Notes: generated by a model from the sequence alone, not told the origin. Positions 53,351 to 62,522 are shown, counted from the first letter of the stretch. The stretch is DNA of 64,000 bases from an uncultured SAR86 cluster bacterium (GCA_902604855.1 CACLAF010000004.1:1-64000); one strand, 5' to 3'. A program made the numbers and translations.

Positions 53351-53899
53351 TTGGAAGCAACAAAAACATTACGTAATCTAATAGGTATCGTCGTAGGTAT
53401 GTTTGCCTTCGGTTGGCTGCTTGTCCCTATGTATGACGTATTTTGTGAGATCACTGGATTGAACGGCAAGGTAACTGGCCCGAGTTCTTTGAGTCAAGAA
53501 TCACTTGCAATCACTGAGCAGAGAGAACTCCTGGTTCAGTTTATGACGCATAATAATGAATCAATGCCTTGGTTTTTTGATTCAGAAAAATCTCAGATGA
53601 GGGTCATTACTGGAAATCAATATGAAGCTACTTTTGTCTTCCACAACACAACAGCAAAAGAGATGGTTGGACAGGTAATTCCTAGTGTTTCACCGGGAAG
53701 AGGTGCGGAATATTTCCATAAGACTGAATGTTTTTGTTTTGAGAGACAGGTTTTAGCTGCAGGAGAAAGAATCGAACTGCCCGTAAGGTTTATAATCGAT
53801 CCTGCCCTGCCTGAAGAAATTGGATCTTTAAGTCTTGGCTACACACTATTTGATATAACAGACAGAGTACAACCGGAAAAAGAAATAGCTAAATTATAA
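53351..53899 (+). CDS. ctaG: Cytochrome c oxidase CuB assembly protein CtaG/Cox11
   Basis: A 182-residue copper chaperone: one N-terminal membrane helix followed by a periplasmic domain with the copper-binding Cys pair CFCFE. It delivers Cu to the CuB site of subunit I. The frame begins with TTG one base after the coxA stop; the first ATG, at about 53399, would cut the membrane helix, so TTG or an unusual start is likely. Confidence 0.93.
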   Translation: MEATKTLRNLIGIVVGMFAFGWLLVPMYDVFCEITGLNGKVTGPSSLSQESLAITEQRELLVQFMTHNNESMPWFFDSEKSQMRVITGNQYEATFVFHNTTAKEMVGQVIPSVSPGRGAEYFHKTECFCFERQVLAAGERIELPVRFIIDPALPEEIGSLSLGYTLFDITDRVQPEKEIAKL

Positions 53900-53911
53900 A
53901 AAGGGGAGATT

Positions 53912-54826
53912 ATGTCACAACAAGCTTATTACGTACCTGAATCTAGCAAGCTACCTTTTGCGATGGCTATAAGCCTGCTTGTTTTCATCATTGGTGCAGC
54001 GAAGACAGTTATAGATGCTGGAACTGAATCCAACTCCTACATGATACTGCTTCTTTCATTCGCGATGATATGGGTAACGATGTATTTTTGGTTTAAACAG
54101 ACGATTATTGAAAATCAAGCTGGGTTAAATAATCCTATGCTCAAGGATTCATATGTATATGGAATGGCTTGGTTTATTTTTTCAGAAGTAATGTTCTTCT
54201 TTGCTTTCTTCTTTGCTTTGGCTTACATAAGAAATTTTGCCGTTCCATGGTTGGGAGGCGAAGGAGAAAAGGGTCTTGCGAACATGTTATGGCCAGGATT
54301 TGAAGCAAGTTGGCCTTTGATGATAACCCCTGATCAGGCAGTATTTGCTGGGCCTGAGAAGGATATGTCTCTCGCTACTGCATACGCCTCAGGCGGTTTA
54401 GGGGGTGTTTTAGGATGGTTACCATTATGGAATACAGTACTTTTATTAACTTCAAGTCTGACAGTTCATATAGCCCATTTAGGACTTAAAAACGGAAATA
54501 GGAAACAATTTAATCTTTGGCTCGGTGCAACTTTAGTTCTTGGCTATGCTTTCGTAGTAGTACAAGGCATTGAGTATTATGAGGCATATACCCATTACGG
54601 ATTAACACTTAACACTGGTATTTATGGAACCACGTTCTTCATGCTCACAGGCTTTCATGGTTTTCACGTATGTCTTGGCGCTATAATTTTGACTATAATG
54701 CTTTTTAGGAGTTTGAAAGGACACTTTTCTTCTGATGATCATTTCGGTTTTGAGGCCGGATCATGGTACTGGCACTTTGTAGACGTTGTTTGGGTTTGCC
54801 TAGTCGCTTTTGTATACGTAATGTAA
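53912..54826 (+). CDS. coxC: Cytochrome c oxidase subunit III
   Basis: A 304-residue seven-helix subunit with MFFFAFFFALAYIRN and the C-terminal HFVDVVWVCLVAFVYV typical of subunit III. A strong GGGGAG Shine-Dalgarno sequence precedes the ATG. The gene converges on DUF2909 with 4 bases between. Confidence 0.98.
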   Translation: MSQQAYYVPESSKLPFAMAISLLVFIIGAAKTVIDAGTESNSYMILLLSFAMIWVTMYFWFKQTIIENQAGLNNPMLKDSYVYGMAWFIFSEVMFFFAFFFALAYIRNFAVPWLGGEGEKGLANMLWPGFEASWPLMITPDQAVFAGPEKDMSLATAYASGGLGGVLGWLPLWNTVLLLTSSLTVHIAHLGLKNGNRKQFNLWLGATLVLGYAFVVVQGIEYYEAYTHYGLTLNTGIYGTTFFMLTGFHGFHVCLGAIILTIMLFRSLKGHFSSDDHFGFEAGSWYWHFVDVVWVCLVAFVYVM

Positions 54827-54830
54827 AACG

Positions 54831-55028
54831 TTAAACACCAGGCCCAATTTGCCCAGTAATAAAACCATAAACTAGAGTTATAAATAAAACTACAGCAATA
54901 GAAACTCTGACGCCCAAGCTATGAACGGTTCTTTTGGAAGACCCTCCATCTTTTATTAGAAAGAAGGCACCTCTAAATAGACTAATAAACATAGCTACGA
55001 TTAGGAATAATATAAAGTATTTGATCAT
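54831..55028 (-). CDS. DUF2909 twin-transmembrane protein
   Basis: A 65-residue protein with two membrane helices and a Gly/Lys/Arg linker (DGGSSKRTVHSLGVRVSI), matching the DUF2909 family. It sits antisense inside the oxidase operon between coxC and surf1, the same place and orientation as in pseudomonads, which suggests a role in oxidase assembly, though none is established. Confidence 0.85.
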   Translation of the reverse strand: MIKYFILFLIVAMFISLFRGAFFLIKDGGSSKRTVHSLGVRVSIAVVLFITLVYGFITGQIGPGV

Positions 55029-55070
55029 CTGAAAGGACGTGAATTATACACTTAGGATGACAAAAAAAAT

Positions 55071-55769
55071 ATGAGTAAATTTAGTCCAGGAAAATTAATG
55101 ACTGCCTTTGTAGTGTTTTTTTTCCCTATCTTAATCTACTTGGGCTCATGGCAAGTAATGAGAGGGCTAGAAAAAAAAGACATAGTTAGTCAACATTATG
55201 AAAATAAATCTTTACCAGTTATCAGCGAACAAGAAATGACTACATTGAATTCTGGAAACCTTATTTATAGATCAGTGAGTCTTGAAGGAGAATATCAACC
55301 AGAGTCTTATATATTGGATAACAGGCTTTACAGGCAAGAAGCAGGTTATGAGATTTTTACAGCTTTTGAAACATCTGAAAACAATCTTTTTCTTGTGAAC
55401 AGAGGATGGGTTTCAAAAGAAGATTTCAATTACGAGGAAGGAACCGAGACATATCAAGAAAAGGTGTCTATTCAAGGAGTTCTTTCTCCATTCAAGAGAT
55501 TTGGATTGAATTTAGTTAATCAAACATACCTTGAGGACTGGCCCAAGTTAGTCCAGCAGGTGGATTATGAAACTACAAAAAATGAAATAAGTGATTCTAT
55601 AAATAAATCAGTTATTCAATTGTCTGCTGCATCAATCGGCGCCTTTGAGCCAATCTGGAAGCCGGTTGATTTAAAACCATCCAGACACTTTGGATATGCC
55701 CTGCAATGGTTTGGTTTGGCATTGGTTTTAATATGTTCATATTTTTATTATGGATATAAGAAGGACTAA
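55071..55769 (+). CDS. SURF1 family cytochrome oxidase assembly protein
   Basis: A 232-residue SURF1/Shy1 protein with one membrane helix at each end and a periplasmic domain. The N-terminal GSWQVMRGLEKK and the ILDNRLYRQEAGYEIFTAF / LVNRGWV blocks are typical. It assists haem a insertion into subunit I. Confidence 0.93.
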   Translation: MSKFSPGKLMTAFVVFFFPILIYLGSWQVMRGLEKKDIVSQHYENKSLPVISEQEMTTLNSGNLIYRSVSLEGEYQPESYILDNRLYRQEAGYEIFTAFETSENNLFLVNRGWVSKEDFNYEEGTETYQEKVSIQGVLSPFKRFGLNLVNQTYLEDWPKLVQQVDYETTKNEISDSINKSVIQLSAASIGAFEPIWKPVDLKPSRHFGYALQWFGLALVLICSYFYYGYKKD

Positions 55770-55771
55770 AT

Positions 55772-56356
55772 ATGATAATTAGCAAACAAAATTCTGGAAG
55801 AATAGTTGCATCTTTAATTTTTCTTACACCTATTATTGTTCTTTTTGCCAGTTCAGCTTTGTTCTACAGTGGATATTCTCCTCAAGGCACAATCAATAAA
55901 GGTACACTACTTGATGATCCCATTCAGTTAAGTGAGTTAAAGCTTGATGTTGATTCAGGACCTTTGAAAGATGAGTTTCCGGGGAAATGGTCAATCGTAC
56001 AATTTGTTTCAGGAGACTGTTTAGAAAAATGTTGGGATACGCTGTATTCTTCGAGACAAATTAACATAAGACTTGCTAAGAATAGCGATAGAGTTGTCAG
56101 ATATCTTATAAATATAGGTACCAATAATTTATCCAGCCAATCTATTGAAAAGATTTCTGAAGAATATCCTTCACTGTTTATCGGAACAATTCAGTCAGAG
56201 CTATTGCCTTTGTCGGTTTCAGAAAAATTACAAGACTCTCCTTATGTCTTATTTGATCCTTTAGGGAATGGGATATTAATTTATGACTCCACTTTGCCCA
56301 GTGGCGAATTATTAGAAGATATTAAGAAAGTCCTTCAAAACTCAAAAATAGGATAA
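55772..56356 (+). CDS. Membrane-anchored thioredoxin-fold (Sco-like) oxidase assembly protein
   Basis: A 194-residue protein with one N-terminal membrane helix and a periplasmic domain that looks thioredoxin-like. FVSGDCLEKCWDTL holds a C-x3-C pair (Cys83, Cys87) as in Sco proteins, but the usual downstream His is not evident. The equivalent slot in pseudomonad operons holds an uncharacterised gene. A thiol or copper role is inference. Confidence 0.7.
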   Translation: MIISKQNSGRIVASLIFLTPIIVLFASSALFYSGYSPQGTINKGTLLDDPIQLSELKLDVDSGPLKDEFPGKWSIVQFVSGDCLEKCWDTLYSSRQINIRLAKNSDRVVRYLINIGTNNLSSQSIEKISEEYPSLFIGTIQSELLPLSVSEKLQDSPYVLFDPLGNGILIYDSTLPSGELLEDIKKVLQNSKIG

Positions 56357-56358
56357 CA

Positions 56359-57336
56359 ATGGAACGAATAAAAACACTTTCACTATGGTCGGGTATTCTC
56401 GGTTTTGTCGTAGTTGCACTTGGAGCTTGGACTAGGCTTGCTGATGCTGGATTAGGATGTCCTGACTGGCCAGGCTGTTATGGTTTCGTAACAATCCCGG
56501 TTAGTCCTGAAGAGATTGACATAGCTAATGCCAAATTTCCAGACACTCCTTATGAGGTAGCTAAAGCTATTCCTGAAGTAGTCCATAGATATTTTGCAGC
56601 AGCACTTGGCTTTATGATTCTTTGCATAGCCTTTCTAGCTTTTCGTTACAAGGACTTACCTTCAGATGTAAGAAAACTAAGCTTCTTTTTAATCGCTTGG
56701 GTAATCATGCAGGGAACTTTTGGTTACTGGACAGTTAGTCTAAAGTTATGGCCACAAGTTGTAACAACTCATCTTATGTCAGGCTTCTTAACTACCGGAC
56801 TTCTATGGTTACTTTATTTCAAAACAAAGGATCGTTTACAAAATAGAACGACATGGAATTTTGGGGCAACCACAAAGAAGTTATTCAATGTCTCTATCGT
56901 ATTAGTGGCAATTCAGATATTTTTAGGAGCTTGGACTAGCACAAATTATGCCTCTTATTCATGTGTAGACTTCCCTTTATGTCAAGGACAAGTACTGCCT
57001 GAATCAAATTTCAAAGAAGGATTTAATTTTTTTCAAAGCATCGGCCCAAATTATCTTGGAGGACAACTAGATCACGAGTCTAGAGTAGCAATTCACATTA
57101 CACATAGATTTGGAGCAGTCATAGTTACAGCTTTCCTCTTATTTCTGAGCTATCACTTGTATGTAAGGAGGTTCGCTCTTCTATCGGTTGGGCTTATAAG
57201 CTTTTTAACTCTTCAAGTATTGCTTGGAATTTCAAATGTTATTTTTGCATTGCCACTATTAATAGCTGTAGGTCATAACTTAGGTGGGTTATTATTGATT
57301 ACTTATCTGGGAGTCCTACGACTTAGAGAAACATAA
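56359..57336 (+). CDS. ctaA: Haem A synthase (CtaA/COX15)
   Basis: A 325-residue eight-helix enzyme converting haem O to haem A. The N-terminal half begins LGAWTRLADAGLGCPDWPGCYG, with the conserved Glu/His and Cys pair, and EVVHRYFAA gives a haem-ligand His. The second half has HITHRFGAVI and VGHNLGG. Confidence 0.96.
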   Translation: MERIKTLSLWSGILGFVVVALGAWTRLADAGLGCPDWPGCYGFVTIPVSPEEIDIANAKFPDTPYEVAKAIPEVVHRYFAAALGFMILCIAFLAFRYKDLPSDVRKLSFFLIAWVIMQGTFGYWTVSLKLWPQVVTTHLMSGFLTTGLLWLLYFKTKDRLQNRTTWNFGATTKKLFNVSIVLVAIQIFLGAWTSTNYASYSCVDFPLCQGQVLPESNFKEGFNFFQSIGPNYLGGQLDHESRVAIHITHRFGAVIVTAFLLFLSYHLYVRRFALLSVGLISFLTLQVLLGISNVIFALPLLIAVGHNLGGLLLITYLGVLRLRET

Positions 57337-57339
57337 TTT

Positions 57340-58215
57340 ATGACGGGAGTTTTATCAAATTGGAGAGGCTATCTAGAGCTGACCAAGCCAGGAGTACAAG
57401 CACTTTTGTTTGTATCTTGTGCAAGTGGGATGCTCATTGGATCGGATTTTAATCCTCCAATAGAAGTATTCTTTTTTGGATTGATTGGAATAAGCTTCTT
57501 AGCCGCATCATCCGCCGTAATAAATCATTTTTTTGATAAGCAAATTGATTCGAAGATGATTCGAACCTCTGAAAGACCATTAGTGATGGGTGATATTACA
57601 GATAAGGCAGCCATAAGTTTTTCTGTCCTTTTATATGTAGTTGGTGCATTAATGCTTTTGTATTTCACCAATTTCCTCACATGGATTCTGACAACTCTGA
57701 CTTTTATATTTTATGGGTTTATTTATACAAAATACCTTAAATTCATGACAAGCCAAAACATTGTTATAGGAGGTCTTGCCGGTGCGATGCCACCATTACT
57801 CGGATGGACGGCAATCTCCAATACGATAGAACCAAATGCTTTACTACTTGTTCTTATAATAATGGTTTGGACTCCTCCTCATTTCTGGGCCTTGGCTGTT
57901 TATAGAGTTGATGATTATGCTGATGCAGAGGTTCCTATGTTGCCTGTACAAAAAGGAGTTCCTTTCACAAAACAACATATACTTCTTTATACAGTACTCC
58001 TTATCGTCGCCACTATGCTTCCATATACTGTTCAGATGTTTGGTGAAATCTATTTGATTTCAGCACTTATACTGGGGTTAATTTTTTTAGTTTATTCTTT
58101 CAGGCTATACAGAGACGACACTAATGCTCTTGCAATGCCTACCTTTGCTTATTCCATATTTTATCTTGCTGCTTTATTCGCAGCGATGCTAATCGATCAT
58201 TTTATTTACCTGTGA
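57340..58215 (+). CDS. ctaB: Protohaem IX farnesyltransferase (haem O synthase)
   Basis: A 291-residue UbiA-fold prenyltransferase making haem O from haem B. The two Asp-rich motifs are NHFFDKQID and YRVDDYADAEVPML. It precedes sco1 with an overlap of 4 bases and supplies the substrate of CtaA. Confidence 0.97.
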   Translation: MTGVLSNWRGYLELTKPGVQALLFVSCASGMLIGSDFNPPIEVFFFGLIGISFLAASSAVINHFFDKQIDSKMIRTSERPLVMGDITDKAAISFSVLLYVVGALMLLYFTNFLTWILTTLTFIFYGFIYTKYLKFMTSQNIVIGGLAGAMPPLLGWTAISNTIEPNALLLVLIIMVWTPPHFWALAVYRVDDYADAEVPMLPVQKGVPFTKQHILLYTVLLIVATMLPYTVQMFGEIYLISALILGLIFLVYSFRLYRDDTNALAMPTFAYSIFYLAALFAAMLIDHFIYL

Positions 58216-58838
58216 GTAGAGGAATATTTATAACCGTTGCTAGCTGTCTAGGATTGATAGCATTAATATTAGCTTTATTCTTATCTAGATTTTATACACC
58301 AAGAGAACTAACCCAAGATGAATACAAAATGCTGGGGGCATATTTTATAGATCCACCAAGACAACTTTCCGAATTCCAGTTAATCGACGATAAGGGACTA
58401 ACTTTTCTTCCAGAGCAATTCAAGAACAAATGGAATATTCTATTTTTTGGTTTCACATACTGCCCTGATATTTGCCCTTTAACCATGAAACAAATGTCTG
58501 ACGTGAAAGAATCATTAGGTGATATTGCACAGAAAATAAGAATCTTTCTTGTCTCGGTGGACCCAGATAGAGATAAACCTGAGAATTTAAGAGTTTATCT
58601 TGATAACTTTGATAGCGAATTCATTGGCCTTACTGGCGAAATTGATCAGATTTATAGGTTTTCAACTCAAGTAAATGCGCCTTTTTTTCCTGTAGTTAAC
58701 AATACTGAACCTAATTACACTGTAGACCATTCTGGAAGCCTAGTTTTGATAAATCCTGAAGGTGAATATGCAGGTTTTTTTAGAGCTCCGCATGACACAG
58801 ATAAGATAATAAAAGCCCTTGCTTCCGCGATAAATTAA
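58212..58838 (+). CDS. SCO1/SenC family copper chaperone
   Basis: A 208-residue membrane-anchored thioredoxin-fold protein. It has FTYCPDICPLTMKQ with the Cu-binding C-x3-C and the third ligand His in VDHSGSLVLINP. It delivers copper to the CuA site of subunit II. The start is GTG at 58212, overlapping the ctaB stop. Last gene of the oxidase operon. Confidence 0.95.
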   Translation: MSRGIFITVASCLGLIALILALFLSRFYTPRELTQDEYKMLGAYFIDPPRQLSEFQLIDDKGLTFLPEQFKNKWNILFFGFTYCPDICPLTMKQMSDVKESLGDIAQKIRIFLVSVDPDRDKPENLRVYLDNFDSEFIGLTGEIDQIYRFSTQVNAPFFPVVNNTEPNYTVDHSGSLVLINPEGEYAGFFRAPHDTDKIIKALASAIN

Positions 58839-58859
58839 ACTTATATTGCGCTATCTATT

Positions 58860-59141
58860 ATGATCTTGAAACGAAAACTTGCACTCTTCTTAGGGTTGCT
58901 TTTTGTGGTTGGTATTTCAGCCGATCCAATCATACACTCTTTTGAAGAAGAAGATGAACATCACCATGAGGTTCATCCGTCTGCTGATTGTCAAGTTTGT
59001 GAAACAGAGTCATTTAAAGCGCAAGATCCGAAAGTTAATGAGGAATACGTCTTAGTAACGAACATTTCAATTAGCTCCGTAGATGATCAATTTTTACTTT
59101 ATTCTGGTAATTTCAGTGCTAGGGCACCACCAAACTCTTAA
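58860..59141 (+). CDS. Small secreted His/Cys-rich protein preceding the TonB receptor
   Basis: A 93-residue protein with a signal peptide cleaved after about residue 21 (GISA/DP). A metal-binding-like stretch EEEDEHHHEVHPSADCQVC (His34-36, His39, Cys44, Cys47) follows, and the C-terminus ends ARAPPNS. The Cys/His pattern plus the RAPP end recalls DUF2946-type small proteins that accompany metal receptors, a loose resemblance. It lies 43 bases before the TonB receptor gene. A periplasmic zinc-binding role is inferred. Confidence 0.6.
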   Translation: MILKRKLALFLGLLFVVGISADPIIHSFEEEDEHHHEVHPSADCQVCETESFKAQDPKVNEEYVLVTNISISSVDDQFLLYSGNFSARAPPNS

Positions 59142-59147
59142 GTTTAT

Positions 59148-59165
59148 TTAAAAAATATTTTTTAA
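59148..59165. repeat. 18-bp perfect AT palindrome before the TonB receptor gene
   Basis: TTAAAAAATATTTTTTAA, fully self-complementary, between the small secreted protein gene and the receptor gene. It contains no G or C. It could be an operator or a weak hairpin that tunes expression between the two genes, or chance in AT-rich sequence. Confidence 0.3.
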
Positions 59166-59184
59166 TTTAAATTTAGGAGAAAAC

Positions 59185-61449
59185 ATGAAAGTTTCCTTTT
59201 ATATGCTCATGGCGATGAGCTTAATAGTAACGCAAATAAATGCTGATGAACCGACACCTCTTGATACAGAAAAAGTAGACGAAGTTGTAGTTACTTCTTC
59301 AATTCTTAATACAAGTAGGATATTAAATCCTCTATATGTTATCGATGGAGATGAAATAAAAGATGACGCAACTACCTCACTAGGTGAAGCAGTTGATAGT
59401 TACTTAGGTGTTTCAATTGCCGATTATGGTGCTGCAGTTGGTCAGCCAATCATCAGAGGTATGTCTGGACCTCGAGTGAAAATTCTAAAAAATGGAATGG
59501 TCAATAGAGATGTCTCAGGACTTGGTGTAGACCATTTAAATGATGTTGATTTACATGACATCGAACAAATTGAAATCATCAAAGGACCATCCTCTTTACT
59601 TTATGCCAATGGAACCATTGGTGGAATTATCAATGTTGTAAATAATACCATTGCTAGGGAGGATTTTGACGGTCAAGAAGTTAATGCAGGATTGGAAACT
59701 CAATCCGCAAATGATGGTGATATTCAAGAGTTCAATTATAAAAATCTCTTAGGCGGATGGCTTAATTTTAGTCTGGGCTATAAAAACACCGAATTAGGCA
59801 ATTTTGATATACCTGATGGAGCTGTAGTTCACGAAGAAGAAGATCATGGCGATGATGATCACGATGAACATGAAGAAGAAGCTCTTTCTTATGTTGAAAA
59901 CTCTGATTTTGCTTCTGAAGCAAAGCAATTCGGTGTTTCGAGAACAGGAGAATGGGGATATTTCGGAATGAGTTATGAAAATTTAGAGAGCTTATATGGA
60001 ATACCTTTTCACGGAGACGAGCACGGAGACGAGCACGGAGACGAGCACGGAGATGATGATCATGATGACGAGCACGGAGACGATGATCACGATGACGATG
60101 AGCACGGAGATGAGCATGAGGGAGAGAGAATTTTCTCTACTACTGACCAAACGAGCTATAACTTAGCCGGCTTATACAATATTAACGGAGGCTTAATTAA
60201 TTCTATAAGCTATAACTGGAGAGACACAGAGTACTCTTTGACAGAAGCTCATGCAGAAGAAGAAGGTCATGATGATCATGAAGAAGAAGAGCATGAAGAA
60301 CATGCACCAACTGTCTTTACAAATGATGCAACCGAGTACGGCGCTATCTTTGATCTATCTTCAGACTCATTTACTCAAAAAGTAGCATTAAATTTTGTTG
60401 ATGAAGATTCCTCAATTGTTGGTGAAGAAGCTTTTATGAACCCTGCTAATAGTGAAGAGTTCACTATTGGTTATTTCGTCAGTACAGACTTTGACCTATT
60501 TTATCTTGATGCAGGCTTTAGACTTGATCAAATAGAGAGGACTGGAAGTGTCACTGATGAAGATCATGGAGACATCGACTACTATAAGGTAGATGATGAC
60601 ACTAATAGTTTCGCTCTTACTCTCGGCAGAGATATAAATGACAGTCTGGATATAAGCGTAGGTTTTGCTAGTGTTGAAAGATTGCCTTCAGTAATTGAGC
60701 TTTTCATGAATGGTCCACATATGGCAACTGGAAGACTTGAGACTGGTAATCCAAACCTTCAAAGCGAAACTTCGGATAATTTTGATATAACATTAAACTT
60801 TGATAATGGTAATTTTTACGCATCAGCAAGTTACTACATAAATGACGTAGATAATTACATAACACTGCAAGACGAGCTCGATGATCATGACGAACACGGA
60901 GATGACGACCATGGCGATGATGATCACGATGATCATGGCGATGATGATCACGGAGATGATCATGATGATCATGCAGCACATGCTAATTTGATTCACGCTA
61001 ATTACATTCAAGAAGACGCAGAATTCAAAGGTTATGAATTTGAGATCGGAACAACTGTGAGCTTAGGATCCGGTGATTTAACATTCTCTTTTGGAAGAGA
61101 TGATGTCACTGCAGAATTTTCTGATGGACATAATGTACCTAGAATAAATCCCGCAAGAAATATCTATTCTTTGACTTATGTTGAAAACGATTGGGTTTTC
61201 AAAATGAGCTTGAAAGATGTTGATGAGCAAGACGAAATAGGTGAGGGAGAGACTGTTACTGAATCCTATCAATTGCTAAATGCTAGATTAACAAAAACCT
61301 ATGATTTACCTGGTTCAGCTGAATTAAAAGTTTCTATCTTTGGTAGCAATTTGCAGGATGAAGTTGCAAGAAATCATTCATCATTTGTTAAGAATGAAGT
61401 GCCTCTAGCTGGAAGAAATTATGGTGCTAAATTTAACTACAAGTTTTAG
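59185..61449 (+). CDS. TonB-dependent receptor with His/Asp-rich loops (ZnuD-like, probable zinc uptake)
   Basis: A 754-residue outer-membrane receptor: signal peptide (MKVSFYMLMAMSLIVTQINA), a TonB-box-like DEVVVT at 32-37, a plug domain (about 45-160, with QPIIRGMSGPRVKIL and GPSSLLYANGTIGGIINVV), then a beta-barrel ending YGAKFNYKF. Four His/Asp/Glu-rich loops lie near 59827-59880, 60010-60123, 60246-60303 and 60879-60978, two of them built of DEHG/DDDH repeats. Such loops are known in ZnuD zinc receptors; substrate assignment is inference from that. A Shine-Dalgarno AGGAG precedes the ATG. Confidence 0.85.
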   Translation: MKVSFYMLMAMSLIVTQINADEPTPLDTEKVDEVVVTSSILNTSRILNPLYVIDGDEIKDDATTSLGEAVDSYLGVSIADYGAAVGQPIIRGMSGPRVKILKNGMVNRDVSGLGVDHLNDVDLHDIEQIEIIKGPSSLLYANGTIGGIINVVNNTIAREDFDGQEVNAGLETQSANDGDIQEFNYKNLLGGWLNFSLGYKNTELGNFDIPDGAVVHEEEDHGDDDHDEHEEEALSYVENSDFASEAKQFGVSRTGEWGYFGMSYENLESLYGIPFHGDEHGDEHGDEHGDDDHDDEHGDDDHDDDEHGDEHEGERIFSTTDQTSYNLAGLYNINGGLINSISYNWRDTEYSLTEAHAEEEGHDDHEEEEHEEHAPTVFTNDATEYGAIFDLSSDSFTQKVALNFVDEDSSIVGEEAFMNPANSEEFTIGYFVSTDFDLFYLDAGFRLDQIERTGSVTDEDHGDIDYYKVDDDTNSFALTLGRDINDSLDISVGFASVERLPSVIELFMNGPHMATGRLETGNPNLQSETSDNFDITLNFDNGNFYASASYYINDVDNYITLQDELDDHDEHGDDDHGDDDHDDHGDDDHGDDHDDHAAHANLIHANYIQEDAEFKGYEFEIGTTVSLGSGDLTFSFGRDDVTAEFSDGHNVPRINPARNIYSLTYVENDWVFKMSLKDVDEQDEIGEGETVTESYQLLNARLTKTYDLPGSAELKVSIFGSNLQDEVARNHSSFVKNEVPLAGRNYGAKFNYKF
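60010..60123 (+). repeat. 12-bp tandem repeats encoding a His/Asp/Glu loop
   Basis: Three perfect copies of CACGGAGACGAG (60010-60045) followed by diverged copies, encoding HGDE/DDDH units in an extracellular loop of the TonB receptor. Copy-number change would alter loop length without breaking frame. Confidence 0.85.
60879..60978 (+). repeat. Second His/Asp repeat tract in the TonB receptor
   Basis: Imperfect 12- to 15-base units of GATGATCATGACG/GATGATCACGG type encode a DDHDEHGDDDHGDDDHDDH stretch. It marks another metal-binding loop. Confidence 0.75.
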
Positions 61450-61495
61450 TTAGAAGAGCTTTTATAAGGCTAGCTTGTACTAAAGGCATTACAGT

Positions 61496-61532
61496 AAAAA
61501 GGGTCAAGATACGAATCTTGACCCTTTTTTTT
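61496..61532. terminator. Strong Rho-independent terminator after the TonB receptor
   Basis: A perfect 10-bp stem, GGGTCAAGAT (61501-61510) and ATCTTGACCC (61515-61524), around an ACGA loop, followed by eight T bases and preceded by five A bases, so it could also stop leftward transcription. It ends the secreted protein/receptor transcript before the cupin gene. Confidence 0.95.
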
Positions 61533-61576
61533 AAAAAATAATATAATGATTTAAAGGAATATATTAGGAGAAAACT

Positions 61577-62032
61577 ATGGAAAATTTAATTCAATTCAAT
61601 GAGTCTGAAATAGACTGGAAACCTGCACCCGGACCAGATGGAGAACCCTTGGATCATGTATCCTTGTCCTTTTTGAATGTAGATGAGAACGCCAAAATAG
61701 TTGATCTCTTATTCAAATTCTCTGCTAACGAAAAAATACAAATGCATAGACATTGCTCTAACTACAGTACTTTTACTGTTCAAGGCGAGTTAAAAACTTA
61801 CTACCCTGACGGAAGCTTGAAAAGTATTCGTCCTGCAGGAGTATTTAAGGCAGGCACTCCTGGAGAACCTCACACGGAAGGTGGTGGAGATGAAGATGTT
61901 ATTGTTTATTTCAGTTTACGTCCTTATACAACTACCGATCCAATTTATGAACTTTTGGACGAAAATATGGAAGTTGTTCAGATGATGAATTTTGAGGCCT
62001 TACAAGAACTAAATGAGGAATACTCAGCTTAA
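61577..62032 (+). CDS. Cupin-domain protein (ChrR/acetylacetone dioxygenase-like)
   Basis: A 151-residue single-cupin protein. Candidate metal ligands are His57 and His59 (MHRHCSNYSTF), Glu71 and His99. The pattern resembles ChrR-type and small dioxygenase cupins, so it may be a metalloenzyme or a sensor. It is transcribed alone after a strong terminator with an AGGAG Shine-Dalgarno sequence. Substrate unknown. Confidence 0.75.
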   Translation: MENLIQFNESEIDWKPAPGPDGEPLDHVSLSFLNVDENAKIVDLLFKFSANEKIQMHRHCSNYSTFTVQGELKTYYPDGSLKSIRPAGVFKAGTPGEPHTEGGGDEDVIVYFSLRPYTTTDPIYELLDENMEVVQMMNFEALQELNEEYSA

Positions 62033-62050
62033 GCTGCAATCTTAAAAATT

Positions 62051-62494
62051 TTAGTTATTGCCCCTGATAGCGTAGAAAGTTCCCAATAGCAAAAGAAATA
62101 ATTGCTCGCTGGCAAAGAGAACAGATCCTCTCTCTCCGAAAAATATTCCCCAATCCGAGTGGGCTATTAACAAAGCGAATATCATTATCACCCCTATTGC
62201 TCCACCAGATACTCTAGTTACTAGGTGGCCTAGCTGGACCATTGGCTTAGCCAAAATTCCACCTACTATTATTCCTAATCCAGCCAATATTTCTCCCCAT
62301 GCAACTAAGTATGCAGATGCCTCTGCAAGAGGAACTCCCTTAGAGTCTAGATAACCTATAAAACCATCAGAAATAGGTAATTTTCCATATCCATGTAAAA
62401 AGAAAGCTATACCAAGGCCTAGCCTTAAAAGCCAATCAGCAATGCCACTTAAAGGCGCTGCGATTCCGTCAAAAAAGTTATTTATTTTTTCCAT
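62051..62494 (-). CDS. DoxX family membrane protein
   Basis: A 147-residue protein with four membrane helices and the DoxX-type blocks LLRLGLGIAFFLHGYGKL and ILAGLGIIVGGIL. DoxX family members have varied or unknown roles in quinone and redox biology. It follows the saccharopine-dehydrogenase-like gene on the minus strand. Confidence 0.82.
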   Translation of the reverse strand: MEKINNFFDGIAAPLSGIADWLLRLGLGIAFFLHGYGKLPISDGFIGYLDSKGVPLAEASAYLVAWGEILAGLGIIVGGILAKPMVQLGHLVTRVSGGAIGVIMIFALLIAHSDWGIFFGERGSVLFASEQLFLLLLGTFYAIRGNN

Positions 62495-62522
62495 TTGTTT
62501 ACTCTACATTCAATAAATTTAA

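Noticed and set aside
53351-53899. ctaG as a broken gene because it has no ATG start covering the membrane helix
   Set aside because: The frame is intact from a TTG directly after coxA and the Cys motif and domain are complete, so an alternative start codon explains it.
60704-61011. Antisense His-rich reading frames opposite the TonB receptor
   Set aside because: They mirror the GAT/CAT repeat of the receptor's Asp/His loop and have no independent coding signal.
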